Positions 16,114-22,766 of a stretch of 30,084 nucleotides of DNA are shown one piece after another (the stretch's first letter is position 1; every line of letters starts with the position of its first letter). The stretch lies in NCBI GenBank assembly GCA_031272345.1, contig JAISTZ010000047.1, positions 1-30,084 on the forward strand. Reading direction: 5' to 3'. The position numbers and the translations under genes were made by a program. Source of the stretch: Spirochaetaceae bacterium (GTDB lineage Bacteria; Spirochaetota; Spirochaetia; Treponematales; Treponemataceae). The notes under the pieces are model-generated. The model saw nothing but the letters and a program-made list of their open reading frames with translations. It was not told the origin of the DNA and did no database searches.

Positions 16114-16793
16114 TGGACGCCTCCGAACCGCCGCTCCCTGCCGCTGAATTCAGCTACCGCGCGGGCGAATTCCTCCGGGGAATAATCCGGCCACAGGGTG
16201 TCCGAGAACAGGAGCTCCGCGTAGGCCGCCTGCCAGAGCATGAAGTTGCTGATCCGCTGTTCCCCCCCGGTCCGTATGAGGAGGTCCAGGTCCGGGGCGG
16301 ACGGCGCGTCCAGGCAGGCGGCGAAGGACTCCTCCGTAAGGGCCGCCCCGCCGGCTCCGCGGGCTTTTTGGGCCGCCCGGACGATCTCGTCCCTGCCGCC
16401 GTAATTTATGGCAAGCGCCACGGTGAGGCCCGTAAAGGAGGCGGTGTCCTCCACGGCCCGCCGGATTTCCCCGGCGACTCCCTCAGGCAGGGCGTCCATG
16501 TTGCCGATGTGTTCGATGCGGACGCGGTTTTGCTTGTAAAATTCGAATTCGCCCCGCAGGTGCGTCATAATCAGCTCCATCAGGAAACCAACCTCTTCCT
16601 CGGCGCGCTTCCAGTTTTCCGTGGAAAACGTGTAGAGCGTGAGCCGCCGTATGCCCAGCCTGGCGGCCTCCCGGACAATCCCCTTCGCCGCGCCGAGCCC
16701 TTCCTTGTGCCCGGCGGTGCGGGGCAAACTGCGCCGGGCCGCCCACCGCCCGTTTCCGTCCATGATGATTCCCACGTGTTCCGGCAGCATCAT
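16110..16793 (-). CDS. uppS: Undecaprenyl diphosphate synthase (cis-prenyltransferase)
   Basis: This 227-residue enzyme condenses isopentenyl diphosphate onto farnesyl diphosphate to give the C55 wall carrier. The catalytic Asp12 lies in IIMDGNGRWA. TLYTFSTENWKR, NYGGRDEI and the C-terminal LIRTGGEQRISNFMLWQ, with the ELLFSDTLWPD block, complete the family pattern. Its start overlaps the frr stop by 4 bases. Confidence 0.97.
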   Translation of the reverse strand: MMLPEHVGIIMDGNGRWAARRSLPRTAGHKEGLGAAKGIVREAARLGIRRLTLYTFSTENWKRAEEEVGFLMELIMTHLRGEFEFYKQNRVRIEHIGNMDALPEGVAGEIRRAVEDTASFTGLTVALAINYGGRDEIVRAAQKARGAGGAALTEESFAACLDAPSAPDLDLLIRTGGEQRISNFMLWQAAYAELLFSDTLWPDYSPEEFARAVAEFSGRERRFGGVQ

Positions 16794-17335
16794 CCTTCCA
16801 TAATTTCTTTTTCTTTCTCCTCAAGAATTTTGTCGATGTCCTGGATGAATTTGTCCGTGGACTTTTGCAGCTCCGTTTCCTTTGCCTTGAGTTCATCCTC
16901 GGTCATCTTGCCGCCCTTCTGGGCCTTCTTGAGCTCCTCGTTCCCGTCCCGGCGGATGTTGCGGATTCCCACCTTGCAGGTCTCCGCGATCGACCTGGCC
17001 TGCTTGGAGAGCTCCTTCCGCCGCTCCGCCGTAAGGGGGGGGATGGCGATTCGAATCACCTTGCCGTCGTTGGAGGGGTTGAGCCCCAGCTCGGACTTCT
17101 GAATCTCCTTCTCTATCTCCGAGATGATCGACTTGTCGAAGGGCTGAATCAGGAGCATCCGCGCCTCGGGCACGGAGATCGTGGCCACCTGGTTCAGGGG
17201 CGTCTTCTGGTCGTAGTAGTCCACCCGGATCTTGTCCAGCAGGGACGGCGAGGCCCGTCCGGTCCTGATGGTTTTGAATTCGTCCCTGAGGGCGGCGATC
17301 GTTTTTTCCATCCGCGCTTTTGTGTCTTCGGCCAT
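16790..17335 (-). CDS. frr: Ribosome recycling factor
   Basis: This 181-residue protein splits post-termination ribosomes together with EF-G. Length and pattern match the family: an N-terminal helix with TRGRAS-type IRTGRASPSLLDKI, the VPEARMLLIQPFDKS turn, the NDGKVIRIAIPPLT strand and a long C-terminal helix pair rich in Lys and Glu. It starts 1 base after the tsf stop. Confidence 0.97.
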   Translation of the reverse strand: MAEDTKARMEKTIAALRDEFKTIRTGRASPSLLDKIRVDYYDQKTPLNQVATISVPEARMLLIQPFDKSIISEIEKEIQKSELGLNPSNDGKVIRIAIPPLTAERRKELSKQARSIAETCKVGIRNIRRDGNEELKKAQKGGKMTEDELKAKETELQKSTDKFIQDIDKILEEKEKEIMEG

Positions 17336-17336
17336 G

Positions 17337-18176
17337 TTATTCTCCGACCCGCACGAGCACTGTTTTGAGCAGCGTCAGCTTTGCCCCGGCGGCCTTGCCC
17401 ACTTCTTCCATCTTTTTGGCCACCGTGAGCTTGTCGTCCTTTACAAAGGTCTGGTCCATGAAACAAATCTCCGCCAGGTGCTTGTTTATCTTGCCCTGCA
17501 CGATGCCCTCTTTTACCTTGTCCGGCTTGTCCAGAGACGCGGTCTGCTTGGTGAAGATGTCCTTCTGCTCGGCGATGTAGGCCGCGTCAACGTCGGCGCG
17601 GGTGTTGTAGAGGGGGGTGAAGGCCGCGATGTGCAGGCAGCAGTCGTAGACGAATTCCTTCACCAGGGGATTGTCCGCGGCGCCCGCCGGGTCGGCCCCC
17701 ACGATGACGATGACCCCGGTCTTCCAGTCCGAGGTGTGCACGTATTTCGCCGCCGCCGCCCCGGCGGGAATGTCGAGCACCAGGACCCGCTTTAAAGTCA
17801 TGTTCTCCCGGATCTTGGTGGCCAGGTTCGACAACATCCCCGAGAGCTCGTCGTTCACGGAGGTGTAGCCCTTTTTGATGGCGGCCTTGCAGATCGATTC
17901 CCCCAGGGCCACGAATTCCTCGTTCTTGGCAACGAAGTCGGTCTCGCAGGTTATCTCGCACAGGGCGATTTTGCCGCCCTCAGCCACGATGAACACCCTG
18001 CCCTCGCCGGTAATACGGCCGGCGCGTTTTTCCAGGGCCGCAAGGCCCTTTTCTTTGAGGAGCTTCTCCGCCTTGGCGGCGTCCCCCCCGGCTTCCTCAA
18101 GGGCCTTCTTGCACTCCATCATGCCCGCGCCGGTCCTGTCCCGGAGGGCCTTTACGTCTGTCGCTTTTATTTCCAT
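17337..18176 (-). CDS. tsf: Elongation factor Ts
   Basis: This 279-residue nucleotide exchange factor for EF-Tu begins with the UBA-like domain, with VKALRDRTGAGMMECKKAL at about residues 8-26. The core includes CETDFVAKNEEF. One dimerisation domain follows, with the C-terminal MDQTFVKDDKLTVAK segment. It lies 34 bases after rpsB in the usual order. Confidence 0.97.
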   Translation of the reverse strand: MEIKATDVKALRDRTGAGMMECKKALEEAGGDAAKAEKLLKEKGLAALEKRAGRITGEGRVFIVAEGGKIALCEITCETDFVAKNEEFVALGESICKAAIKKGYTSVNDELSGMLSNLATKIRENMTLKRVLVLDIPAGAAAAKYVHTSDWKTGVIVIVGADPAGAADNPLVKEFVYDCCLHIAAFTPLYNTRADVDAAYIAEQKDIFTKQTASLDKPDKVKEGIVQGKINKHLAEICFMDQTFVKDDKLTVAKKMEEVGKAAGAKLTLLKTVLVRVGE

Positions 18177-18210
18177 AGTTTGTTCTCCTTGATGGGGCCC
18201 CTTGCCCCGG

Positions 18211-19092
18211 TTATTCCTTGTAGAGTTTTTCCTCGTCGATCAGGTCGTCTTCCTCCTCCGCCGGGGGCGCCTGGTCCTCTTCCTTGGGCTCCTCGGGGGT
18301 GTAGTTGCTGTAGTCGATGATTTCCTCGTCCTCATCCTTGTTGATGATGTCCTCGGTGAGGGCCCGCTCCTCGTCTTCGTCCTGGAGGTTCTCGATGATC
18401 TTGAGGCCCGTCTCGTTGTCCGCCTCGATGACCGCGTTGGCGACGATCTGGGTGAACAGGGTGATGGCGCGGATGGCGTCGTCGTTGCCGGGGATGGGGA
18501 AGTCGATGCCCTCGGGGTTGCAGTTGGTGTCCACCACCGCCACGATGGGGATGCCCATGCGGCGGGCCTCAGCCACGGCGATGGCCTCCCGCTCGGTGTC
18601 GATCACAAAGATGATGCCCGGCAGGTCCTTCATCTCCTTGATGCCCCCCAGGTTCTTCTCCAGTTTGGCCTTCTCCTTTTGCAGGGAGGCGATTTCCTTC
18701 TTGGTGAGGTTCTCGAAGGTGCCGTCCACTTCCATTTTTTCCAGCTTCTTGAGCCGCAGGAGGGACTTTTTGATGGTGGCGAAATTGGTGAGCATACCCC
18801 CCAGCCAGCGGTTGGTGACGTAGAACATGCCGCACCGCTCCGCTTCCTTGGCGATCGCCTGCTGGGCCTGCTTCTTGGTGCCCACAAACAGCACCGTCTT
18901 GCCCGCGCTCGTGGCCTTCCGCACCGCCTCATACGCGTCTTTGATTGAGACGATGGTCTTTTGCAGGTCGATGATGTGAATACCGTTCCGCTCCGCGAAG
19001 ATGTACTTCTTCATGCGGGGATCCCAACGCTTGACTTGATGCCCGAAATGGACGCCGGACTCAAGCAAGCTCTTCATGGTGACTACTGCCAT
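18211..19092 (-). CDS. rpsB: 30S ribosomal protein S2 with an acidic C-terminal tail
   Basis: This 293-residue S2 protein contains VTMKSLLESGVHFGHQVKRW at the N-terminus, RNGIHIIDLQKT, and the DTNCNPEGIDFPIPGNDDA block. Residues from about 232 to the end form an Asp/Glu-rich tail that is longer than in E. coli S2 (241 residues). The start has a clear AAGGAG site 5 bases before the ATG. The mRNA leader is about 180 bases, with three hairpins. Confidence 0.97.
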   Translation of the reverse strand: MAVVTMKSLLESGVHFGHQVKRWDPRMKKYIFAERNGIHIIDLQKTIVSIKDAYEAVRKATSAGKTVLFVGTKKQAQQAIAKEAERCGMFYVTNRWLGGMLTNFATIKKSLLRLKKLEKMEVDGTFENLTKKEIASLQKEKAKLEKNLGGIKEMKDLPGIIFVIDTEREAIAVAEARRMGIPIVAVVDTNCNPEGIDFPIPGNDDAIRAITLFTQIVANAVIEADNETGLKIIENLQDEDEERALTEDIINKDEDEEIIDYSNYTPEEPKEEDQAPPAEEEDDLIDEEKLYKE

Positions 19093-19106
19093 GATAACTC
19101 CTTCAT

Positions 19107-19250
19107 CGCCGCCAGCGGCGGCTTCCTTCTCTGTTTCTCATGCGGCAACGCCGCATGGAGGTTCGGTTTCCGCCGGGACTGACCATCCGCGGACGGAAAG
19201 GGCGGGGTTTCTGCCCGGGTAAAGCTGAAAATTCGACGCTTTTCAGCTTT
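19107..19250 (-). promoter_or_regulatory. rpsB mRNA leader with three hairpins
   Basis: Three inverted repeats lie between the rpsB promoter and start: AAAGCTGAAAA/TTTTCAGCTTT (19221-19231 and 19240-19250), CATGCGGC/GCCGCATG (19139-19146 and 19150-19157) and GCCGCC/GGCGGC (19108-19113 and 19117-19122). S2 synthesis is known to be feedback-regulated through its leader in other bacteria, so this could be an autogenous control site. I do not match it to a known leader class. Confidence 0.55.
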
Positions 19251-19824
19251 GCCCCTGGAATACATACCCCCGCGAAACCAATATATCATACAATTCAAAG
19301 ATTGGCAAGCCCACAACCCCGCTGGGGGACCCGAAAATTCGCGAAATAAACCGCGCCCCCCTCCCCTGGATGCGGTAGCCCCCGGCGGCCCCCCGCCACT
19401 CCCCGGTGTCCACATACCAGGCGATTTCCCCTTCGTGCAGGGTCTTGAAGGTCACCTCCGTGGCGCTCGTCCTGGTGTCCACCCTGTCACCCCTGCGGAG
19501 AGCAAGGGCGCTGTACACGGTGTGAGTCCTGCCGGAAAGGGCCCCCAGGAACCGGGCCGCTTCCGATTCGTCCCGGGGCTTGCCGTAGATCCTCCCCCCC
19601 AGGACGACCACCGTGTCCGCCCCCAGGACCCACCCCGCCCCGCCGGGCACGCTCCGGGCCTTCCGTTCCGCCAGATACCCCGCCGCCGCGTCCGCGGACA
19701 TATCCTCCGGGAGGGTCTCGTCGCATTGGGGAAGCGCGGTTTTAAAGGGGATGCCCAGGCCCGTGAGGATCGCCCCCCGCTGGGGGGAGGACGACGCGAG
19801 GATGAGGGGTTCCACGGCGTTCAT
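19243..19824 (-). CDS. maf: Maf-family nucleotide pyrophosphatase
   Basis: This is a 193-residue enzyme of the Maf/YhdE family, which hydrolyses non-canonical or ordinary nucleoside triphosphates. The N-terminal ILASSSPQRGAILTGLGI, the CDETLPED block, LGADTVVVLGGRIYGKP and the C-terminal GVVGLPIFELYDIL are typical. ATG 19824 is chosen because it matches the usual Maf N-terminus. A reading from 19902 would add 26 atypical residues and overlap the tRNA promoter. A TATGCT box (19831-19836) ends 6 bases before this ATG, which suggests a leaderless transcript, though no good -35 is seen. Its 3' end contains the rpsB promoter. Confidence 0.93.
   Translation of the reverse strand: MNAVEPLILASSSPQRGAILTGLGIPFKTALPQCDETLPEDMSADAAAGYLAERKARSVPGGAGWVLGADTVVVLGGRIYGKPRDESEAARFLGALSGRTHTVYSALALRRGDRVDTRTSATEVTFKTLHEGEIAWYVDTGEWRGAAGGYRIQGRGARFISRIFGSPSGVVGLPIFELYDILVSRGYVFQGQS
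19280..19308 (-). promoter_or_regulatory. Promoter of the rpsB operon
   Basis: On the minus strand TTGCCA (19303-19308), 17 bases, TATATT (19280-19285). It lies inside the 3' end of maf. The spacer contains ATCTTTGAATTGTAT, a 15-mer that occurs again on the same strand at 6421-6435. Confidence 0.7.
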
Positions 19825-19830
19825 GGGAAA

Positions 19831-19836
19831 AGCATA
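19831..19836 (-). promoter_or_regulatory. Candidate -10 box of maf
   Basis: TATGCT on the minus strand lies 6 bases before the chosen ATG. That is the same box and spacing as for the lipoprotein at 3195 and hisG. No convincing -35 is present at 16-18 bases. Confidence 0.45.
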
Positions 19837-19885
19837 GCGGAAAAATGCGGGAATGGGCGGAAATTCGGCAAAAAAATGCGCGGGA

Positions 19886-19914
19886 TTGACAAAAAATTCC
19901 AAAAAGTGTATGTT
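19886..19914 (+). promoter_or_regulatory. Promoter of tRNA-Arg
   Basis: TTGACA (19886-19891), 17 bases, TATGTT (19909-19914). The expected start near 19921 is 7 bases before the mature tRNA end. Confidence 0.75.
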
Positions 19915-19927
19915 TATACGTGACCAT

Positions 19928-20001
19928 GAGAGATTAGCTCATTTGGATAGAGCGTCGCCCTCCGGAGGCGAAGGTGGCAGGTTCGATTCCTGTATCTCTC
20001 G
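19928..20001 (+). tRNA. tRNA-Arg (anticodon CCG)
   Basis: A full cloverleaf can be folded. The acceptor GAGAGAT (19928-19934) pairs with ATCTCTC (19994-20000). The D stem is GCTC/GAGC. The anticodon stem TCGCC/GGCGA encloses the loop CTCCGGA with anticodon CCG at 19962-19964. The T stem GCAGG/CCTGT encloses TTCGATT. The discriminator base is G and CCA is not encoded. It reads CGG codons. The gene is followed by a palindromic repeat. Confidence 0.95.
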
Positions 20002-20007
20002 TGCCCC

Positions 20008-20035
20008 CGGCGCCGGGCGCATACGTCCGGCGCCG
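20008..20035. repeat. RYATRC-loop palindrome, copy 4
   Basis: CGGCGCCGGGC pairs with GTCCGGCGCCG (one G-U) around the loop GCATAC. It lies 6 bases after the tRNA gene and just before the hisG promoter, where it may also help end the tRNA transcript. Confidence 0.78.
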
Positions 20036-20041
20036 AAGCTC

Positions 20042-20070
20042 TTGACGCCCCTCCCCCTTTCCTCTATGCT
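20042..20070 (+). promoter_or_regulatory. Promoter of hisG-hisB
   Basis: TTGACG (20042-20047), 17 bases, TATGCT (20065-20070). The ATG of hisG follows after 6 bases, without a ribosome site. It is the clearest leaderless-type arrangement in the window. Confidence 0.75.
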
Positions 20071-20076
20071 ATCCGC

Positions 20077-20931
20077 ATGGACAAACTGAGGCTCCTCCTT
20101 CCCAAGGGGCGCATCTACGGCAACGTGATTTCCCTTTTCAGCGGCGCGGGCATCCAGATTGTGCTGCCCGAGCGGGCCTACCGCCCGATTGTCAACCAGG
20201 ACGACCTTGAGGCCAAGGTGATGAAGCCCCAGAACATCGGCAAGCTGCTGGAACTGGGGTCCCACGACGCGGGCTTCACCGGCTACGACTGGATCAGCGA
20301 GACCTCGGCGGACGTGGAAGAAGTGATGGACCTGGGGTTCGACAGAGTCCGCATCGTAGCCGCGGTTCCGGCGGAGATTGACGACAGGGCCCTCAGGTCC
20401 CGCAGAATCATCGTGGCGACCGAATACGAGTCCCTTGCCCGCCGCTGGCTCACCGGCGGGGGGTACGACTTCCTGATAGTGCGCACCCACGGGGCCACCG
20501 AGGTCTTCCCCCCGGACGACGCGGACATGATAATCGACAACACCTCCTCCGGCAGGACCCTTTCCGAGAACGGCCTGCGGATCGTGGACACCCTCATGGA
20601 AAGCTCCACCCGGTTCTTCGCATCAAAGGCGGCCCTCCGGGACAGGGCCAAACAAAAGAAGATTCTCGAACTAAAAATGCTCTTCGACGGGGTGCTGAAC
20701 GCCCGGAACAGAGTCATGCTTGAGATGAACGTGCCCAGGGACAAATTCCCCACCCTGGTGCGGGAGCTCCCGGCCATGCGGAGTCCCACCGTGTCCCCCC
20801 TCTACGGGGACGACGGGTACGCCATAAAAATCGCCGTGCAAAAAAGCGAAGTCCCCCAACTGCTCCCCAGGCTCAAGGAGCTGGGAGCCTCGGACATCCT
20901 GGAATACGAACTGAGGAAGGTGCTCGCATGA
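20077..20931 (+). CDS. hisG: ATP phosphoribosyltransferase, long form
   Basis: This 284-residue enzyme joins ATP and PRPP in the first step of histidine synthesis. The catalytic part includes LRLLLPKGRIYGNVISLF and the PRPP-binding loop DNTSSGRTLSENGL at about 154-167. Residues from about 210 form the HisG C-terminal regulatory domain, with PTVSPLYGDDGYAIKIAV. This is the long form that does not need HisZ and can be inhibited by histidine. The start is fixed by the promoter placed 6 bases upstream. hisB overlaps the stop by 4 bases. Other his genes are not in the window. Confidence 0.96.
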   Translation: MDKLRLLLPKGRIYGNVISLFSGAGIQIVLPERAYRPIVNQDDLEAKVMKPQNIGKLLELGSHDAGFTGYDWISETSADVEEVMDLGFDRVRIVAAVPAEIDDRALRSRRIIVATEYESLARRWLTGGGYDFLIVRTHGATEVFPPDDADMIIDNTSSGRTLSENGLRIVDTLMESSTRFFASKAALRDRAKQKKILELKMLFDGVLNARNRVMLEMNVPRDKFPTLVRELPAMRSPTVSPLYGDDGYAIKIAVQKSEVPQLLPRLKELGASDILEYELRKVLA

Positions 20932-21551
20932 ACCAACGGATTGCTGAAGTGCGCCGCAAGACCGCGGAGACAGAGATTTCCCTCACCCTGAATCTTGACG
21001 GAACGGGCCGATGTGACGTGGATTGTCCGGTGGGATTCCTGGGCCACATGCTTGCGTCATTCTGCAAGCACGGGCTCTTCGACCTCTCCGGGTCCCTCAG
21101 GGGGGACCTCCAGGTTGACCAGCATCACCTGGTGGAAGACACGGGCATCGTCCTGGGCATGGCCTTTGCCAAGGCCCTGGGGGATTGCCGGGGGATCTTC
21201 CGCACGGGCTACTTCGCCTTCCCCATGGACGAGACCCTGGCCACGTGCGCCGTGGACTTCGGGGGGCGGAGCTTCCTGGTGTGCAACACGGACCTCTCGG
21301 AGGCCCCCCTGGTGTCCCTGGGCGCGGACGGCAGGGAGAGCTCCTTCCAGACAGACACCTTTGAGGACTTCTGGCAGGGCTTCGTGTCCGGCGCGCGGTG
21401 CAACCTCCACCTGGACATCCTCCGGGGCCGCAGCGACCACCACAAGATGGAGGCCCTGTTCAAGGCCGCATCCAGGGCCGTCCGCGCTGCCGTCGCCGTG
21501 GATCCGCGCCGGGCGGACGCGATTCCCTCGGCCAAGGGCGTCATCGTGTAG
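20928..21551 (+). CDS. hisB: Imidazoleglycerol-phosphate dehydratase
   Basis: This 207-residue manganese enzyme performs the sixth step of histidine synthesis. It is the monofunctional form, without the phosphatase half found in E. coli. Metal-binding repeats are visible: FLGHML (His40), the HHLVEDTGI box (His66, His67, Glu70) and SDHHKMEALFKA (His171, His172, Glu175). The N-terminal RKTAETEISLTLNLDGTG and the C-terminal IPSAKGVIV are typical. It is coupled to hisG through ATGA. Confidence 0.97.
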   Translation: MNQRIAEVRRKTAETEISLTLNLDGTGRCDVDCPVGFLGHMLASFCKHGLFDLSGSLRGDLQVDQHHLVEDTGIVLGMAFAKALGDCRGIFRTGYFAFPMDETLATCAVDFGGRSFLVCNTDLSEAPLVSLGADGRESSFQTDTFEDFWQGFVSGARCNLHLDILRGRSDHHKMEALFKAASRAVRAAVAVDPRRADAIPSAKGVIV

Positions 21552-21629
21552 GGACACGCTGACGGAGGCCCTGAACGTGTCCGCCAAAGGGGAGCGGCTC
21601 GCCGGGCCGGGCTCATCACAAGAAAGTGT

Positions 21630-22046
21630 TTATTCTCCATGGAGAGACACGACTTGTAACTCCGCAACCGGTATACGGAACAATGGCTTTGTTGATTTTT
21701 CAAATGTCAGGAATTCATCCGCTCCGGCGGCGATTGCAGAAGCTGCATGAAGAGCATCCATCGCCGCAAGTCCATACATTGATGCAAGTTCTTTTGCTTT
21801 TGCGACAATTTCATCGCTGGAATTCACATATTCAGATTTACGGAACAGCGCTTCCGTAAATTCCACCTGGTCATGTTTTTTGTTGAAACGCATTTTGGGA
21901 AGGGTCTCAAGTTCCAAATAATCACTTACGATAAACTGAAGACCAGCATCGTTGACGATGGCAAGAGACCGTCTCGCAAGCTCCTCAACCGGGGAAAACA
22001 CATTGATAATCAGGCTGGCGTCAAGGTATTTTCTGATTTGCCCCAT
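21630..22046 (-). CDS. PIN-domain ribonuclease toxin
   Basis: This 138-residue protein has the acidic PIN pattern: YLDASLIINVF with Asp9, SDYLELETLP with Glu45 and Glu47, AAMDALHAASA with Asp97, and a late acidic residue in GADEFLTFEK. PIN toxins of the VapC type cut RNA, often tRNA or rRNA, and are held inactive by a co-encoded antitoxin. It overlaps the upstream small gene by 37 bases, the usual toxin-antitoxin layout. Base composition is lower in GC than hisB, suggesting acquisition. Its 3' end faces hisB. Confidence 0.88.
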   Translation of the reverse strand: MGQIRKYLDASLIINVFSPVEELARRSLAIVNDAGLQFIVSDYLELETLPKMRFNKKHDQVEFTEALFRKSEYVNSSDEIVAKAKELASMYGLAAMDALHAASAIAAGADEFLTFEKSTKPLFRIPVAELQVVSLHGE

Positions 22047-22255
22047 AATTTGCCCAGGCCGTCGTAACCGGCGCGTTCCTCTTCCAGGGCTTTCAACCCC
22101 TCGTCAACGGTAAAAGCCTGCAATTCCCCCTTACGGAACGCCGAATTCCTGCACTTTATCAAAAGCTCGGCAAGTTCTGTTTTGGGGGTGAACTCAAAAC
22201 TCCCCTTGTCTGTCAGAACCGTCATCGGTTTGGGGTCTTTCAAGATTCCATTCAT
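22010..22255 (-). CDS. Putative antitoxin partner of the PIN toxin
   Basis: This is an 81-residue protein from ATG 22255, with GGAGG placed 5 bases before it. Longer readings from 22267 or 22303 are possible but would consume the ribosome site. I do not recognise a classic DNA-binding fold such as AbrB or ribbon-helix-helix. The sequence has ELAELLIKCRNSAFRKGE in the middle and an acidic C-terminal half that could wrap the toxin. Its role is inferred from size, overlap and position before a PIN toxin. The promoter is at 22275-22303. Confidence 0.75.
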   Translation of the reverse strand: MNGILKDPKPMTVLTDKGSFEFTPKTELAELLIKCRNSAFRKGELQAFTVDEGLKALEEERAGYDGLGKLWGKSENTLTPA

Positions 22256-22274
22256 GCGGACCTCCATGGAATCC

Positions 22275-22303
22275 AATCTACCACAAAAAATCTGAAATTT
22301 CAA
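22275..22303 (-). promoter_or_regulatory. Promoter of the first PIN toxin-antitoxin pair
   Basis: On the minus strand TTGAAA (22298-22303), 17 bases, TAGATT (22275-22280). The start near 22268 leaves room for the GGAGG site before the ATG at 22255. Confidence 0.65.
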
Positions 22304-22322
22304 CCTGCTGCCGGCACGGGGA

Positions 22323-22697
22323 TTAGGGGTTTATGCCGCCATAGCGCCCGGCGATGCTGTGCATCAAATCGGTCATGGCGCTATCCGCGGCGTTTTTCAG
22401 CTCAAGCTTTTTTTCGTTTATCAACTCGCTGATTCCGTAGAGGGGGCTTTCGTTCCGCTCCCGTTCCGGCGCTTCCTCTGCGGGGATGAGCAGCCGGTAG
22501 GGGTCGGTCCCCAGGGCGCGGGCGATTTTTGCCAGGGTCTTGTCGCTCACCCAGGTTCTGCTGTACTCGATGTCGGCCATGTAAGAGAAGGAAATCTCAG
22601 CAAATTCCGCGAGCTGTTCCTGTGTAAAATGCATCGCGTTTCGTGCGCCACGAATGTTATACGCAAGAATTTTCCGTAAATCATCAGAATTCCCCAT
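22323..22697 (-). CDS. XRE-family transcriptional regulator
   Basis: This 124-residue protein has an N-terminal Cro/C1-type helix-turn-helix at about residues 13-68 (NIRGARNAMHFTQEQLAEFA, then ISFSYMADIEYSRTW, then KTLAKIARALGTDPYRLL). The C-terminal part is charged and helical and may serve in dimerisation. It is divergent from the LPP20-like gene, with about 70 bases between the starts. The two promoters share their -35 area. It is therefore a natural candidate to control the envelope cassette, its own gene, or both. Confidence 0.9.
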   Translation of the reverse strand: MGNSDDLRKILAYNIRGARNAMHFTQEQLAEFAEISFSYMADIEYSRTWVSDKTLAKIARALGTDPYRLLIPAEEAPERERNESPLYGISELINEKKLELKNAADSAMTDLMHSIAGRYGGINP

Positions 22698-22705
22698 AAA
22701 AATTT

Positions 22706-22754
22706 AGTATATGACAACATCGCTTATTGACAAAATATGATAATGTCACATACT
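22706..22754. promoter_or_regulatory. Divergent promoters with regularly spaced TGACA half-sites
   Basis: On the minus strand TTGTCA (22728-22733), 16 bases, TATACT (22706-22711) drives the XRE gene; the -10 box is 8 bases from its ATG. On the plus strand TTGACA (22727-22732), 16 bases, CATACT (22749-22754) points to the envelope cassette. TGACA at 22712 and 22728 and its complement TGTCA at 22744 are spaced 16 bp apart, which suggests a protein-binding array. Confidence 0.6.
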
Positions 22755-22766
22755 TAAACAACCGAT

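Noticed and set aside
18202..18948. 248-codon plus-strand frame opposite rpsB
   Set aside because: It is a mirror of rpsB codon bias, Val/Leu/Asp-rich with no domain.
19825..19902. N-terminal extension of maf
   Set aside because: The extra 26 residues are Phe/Pro-rich, do not resemble Maf and would overlap the tRNA promoter. The shorter start matches the family.
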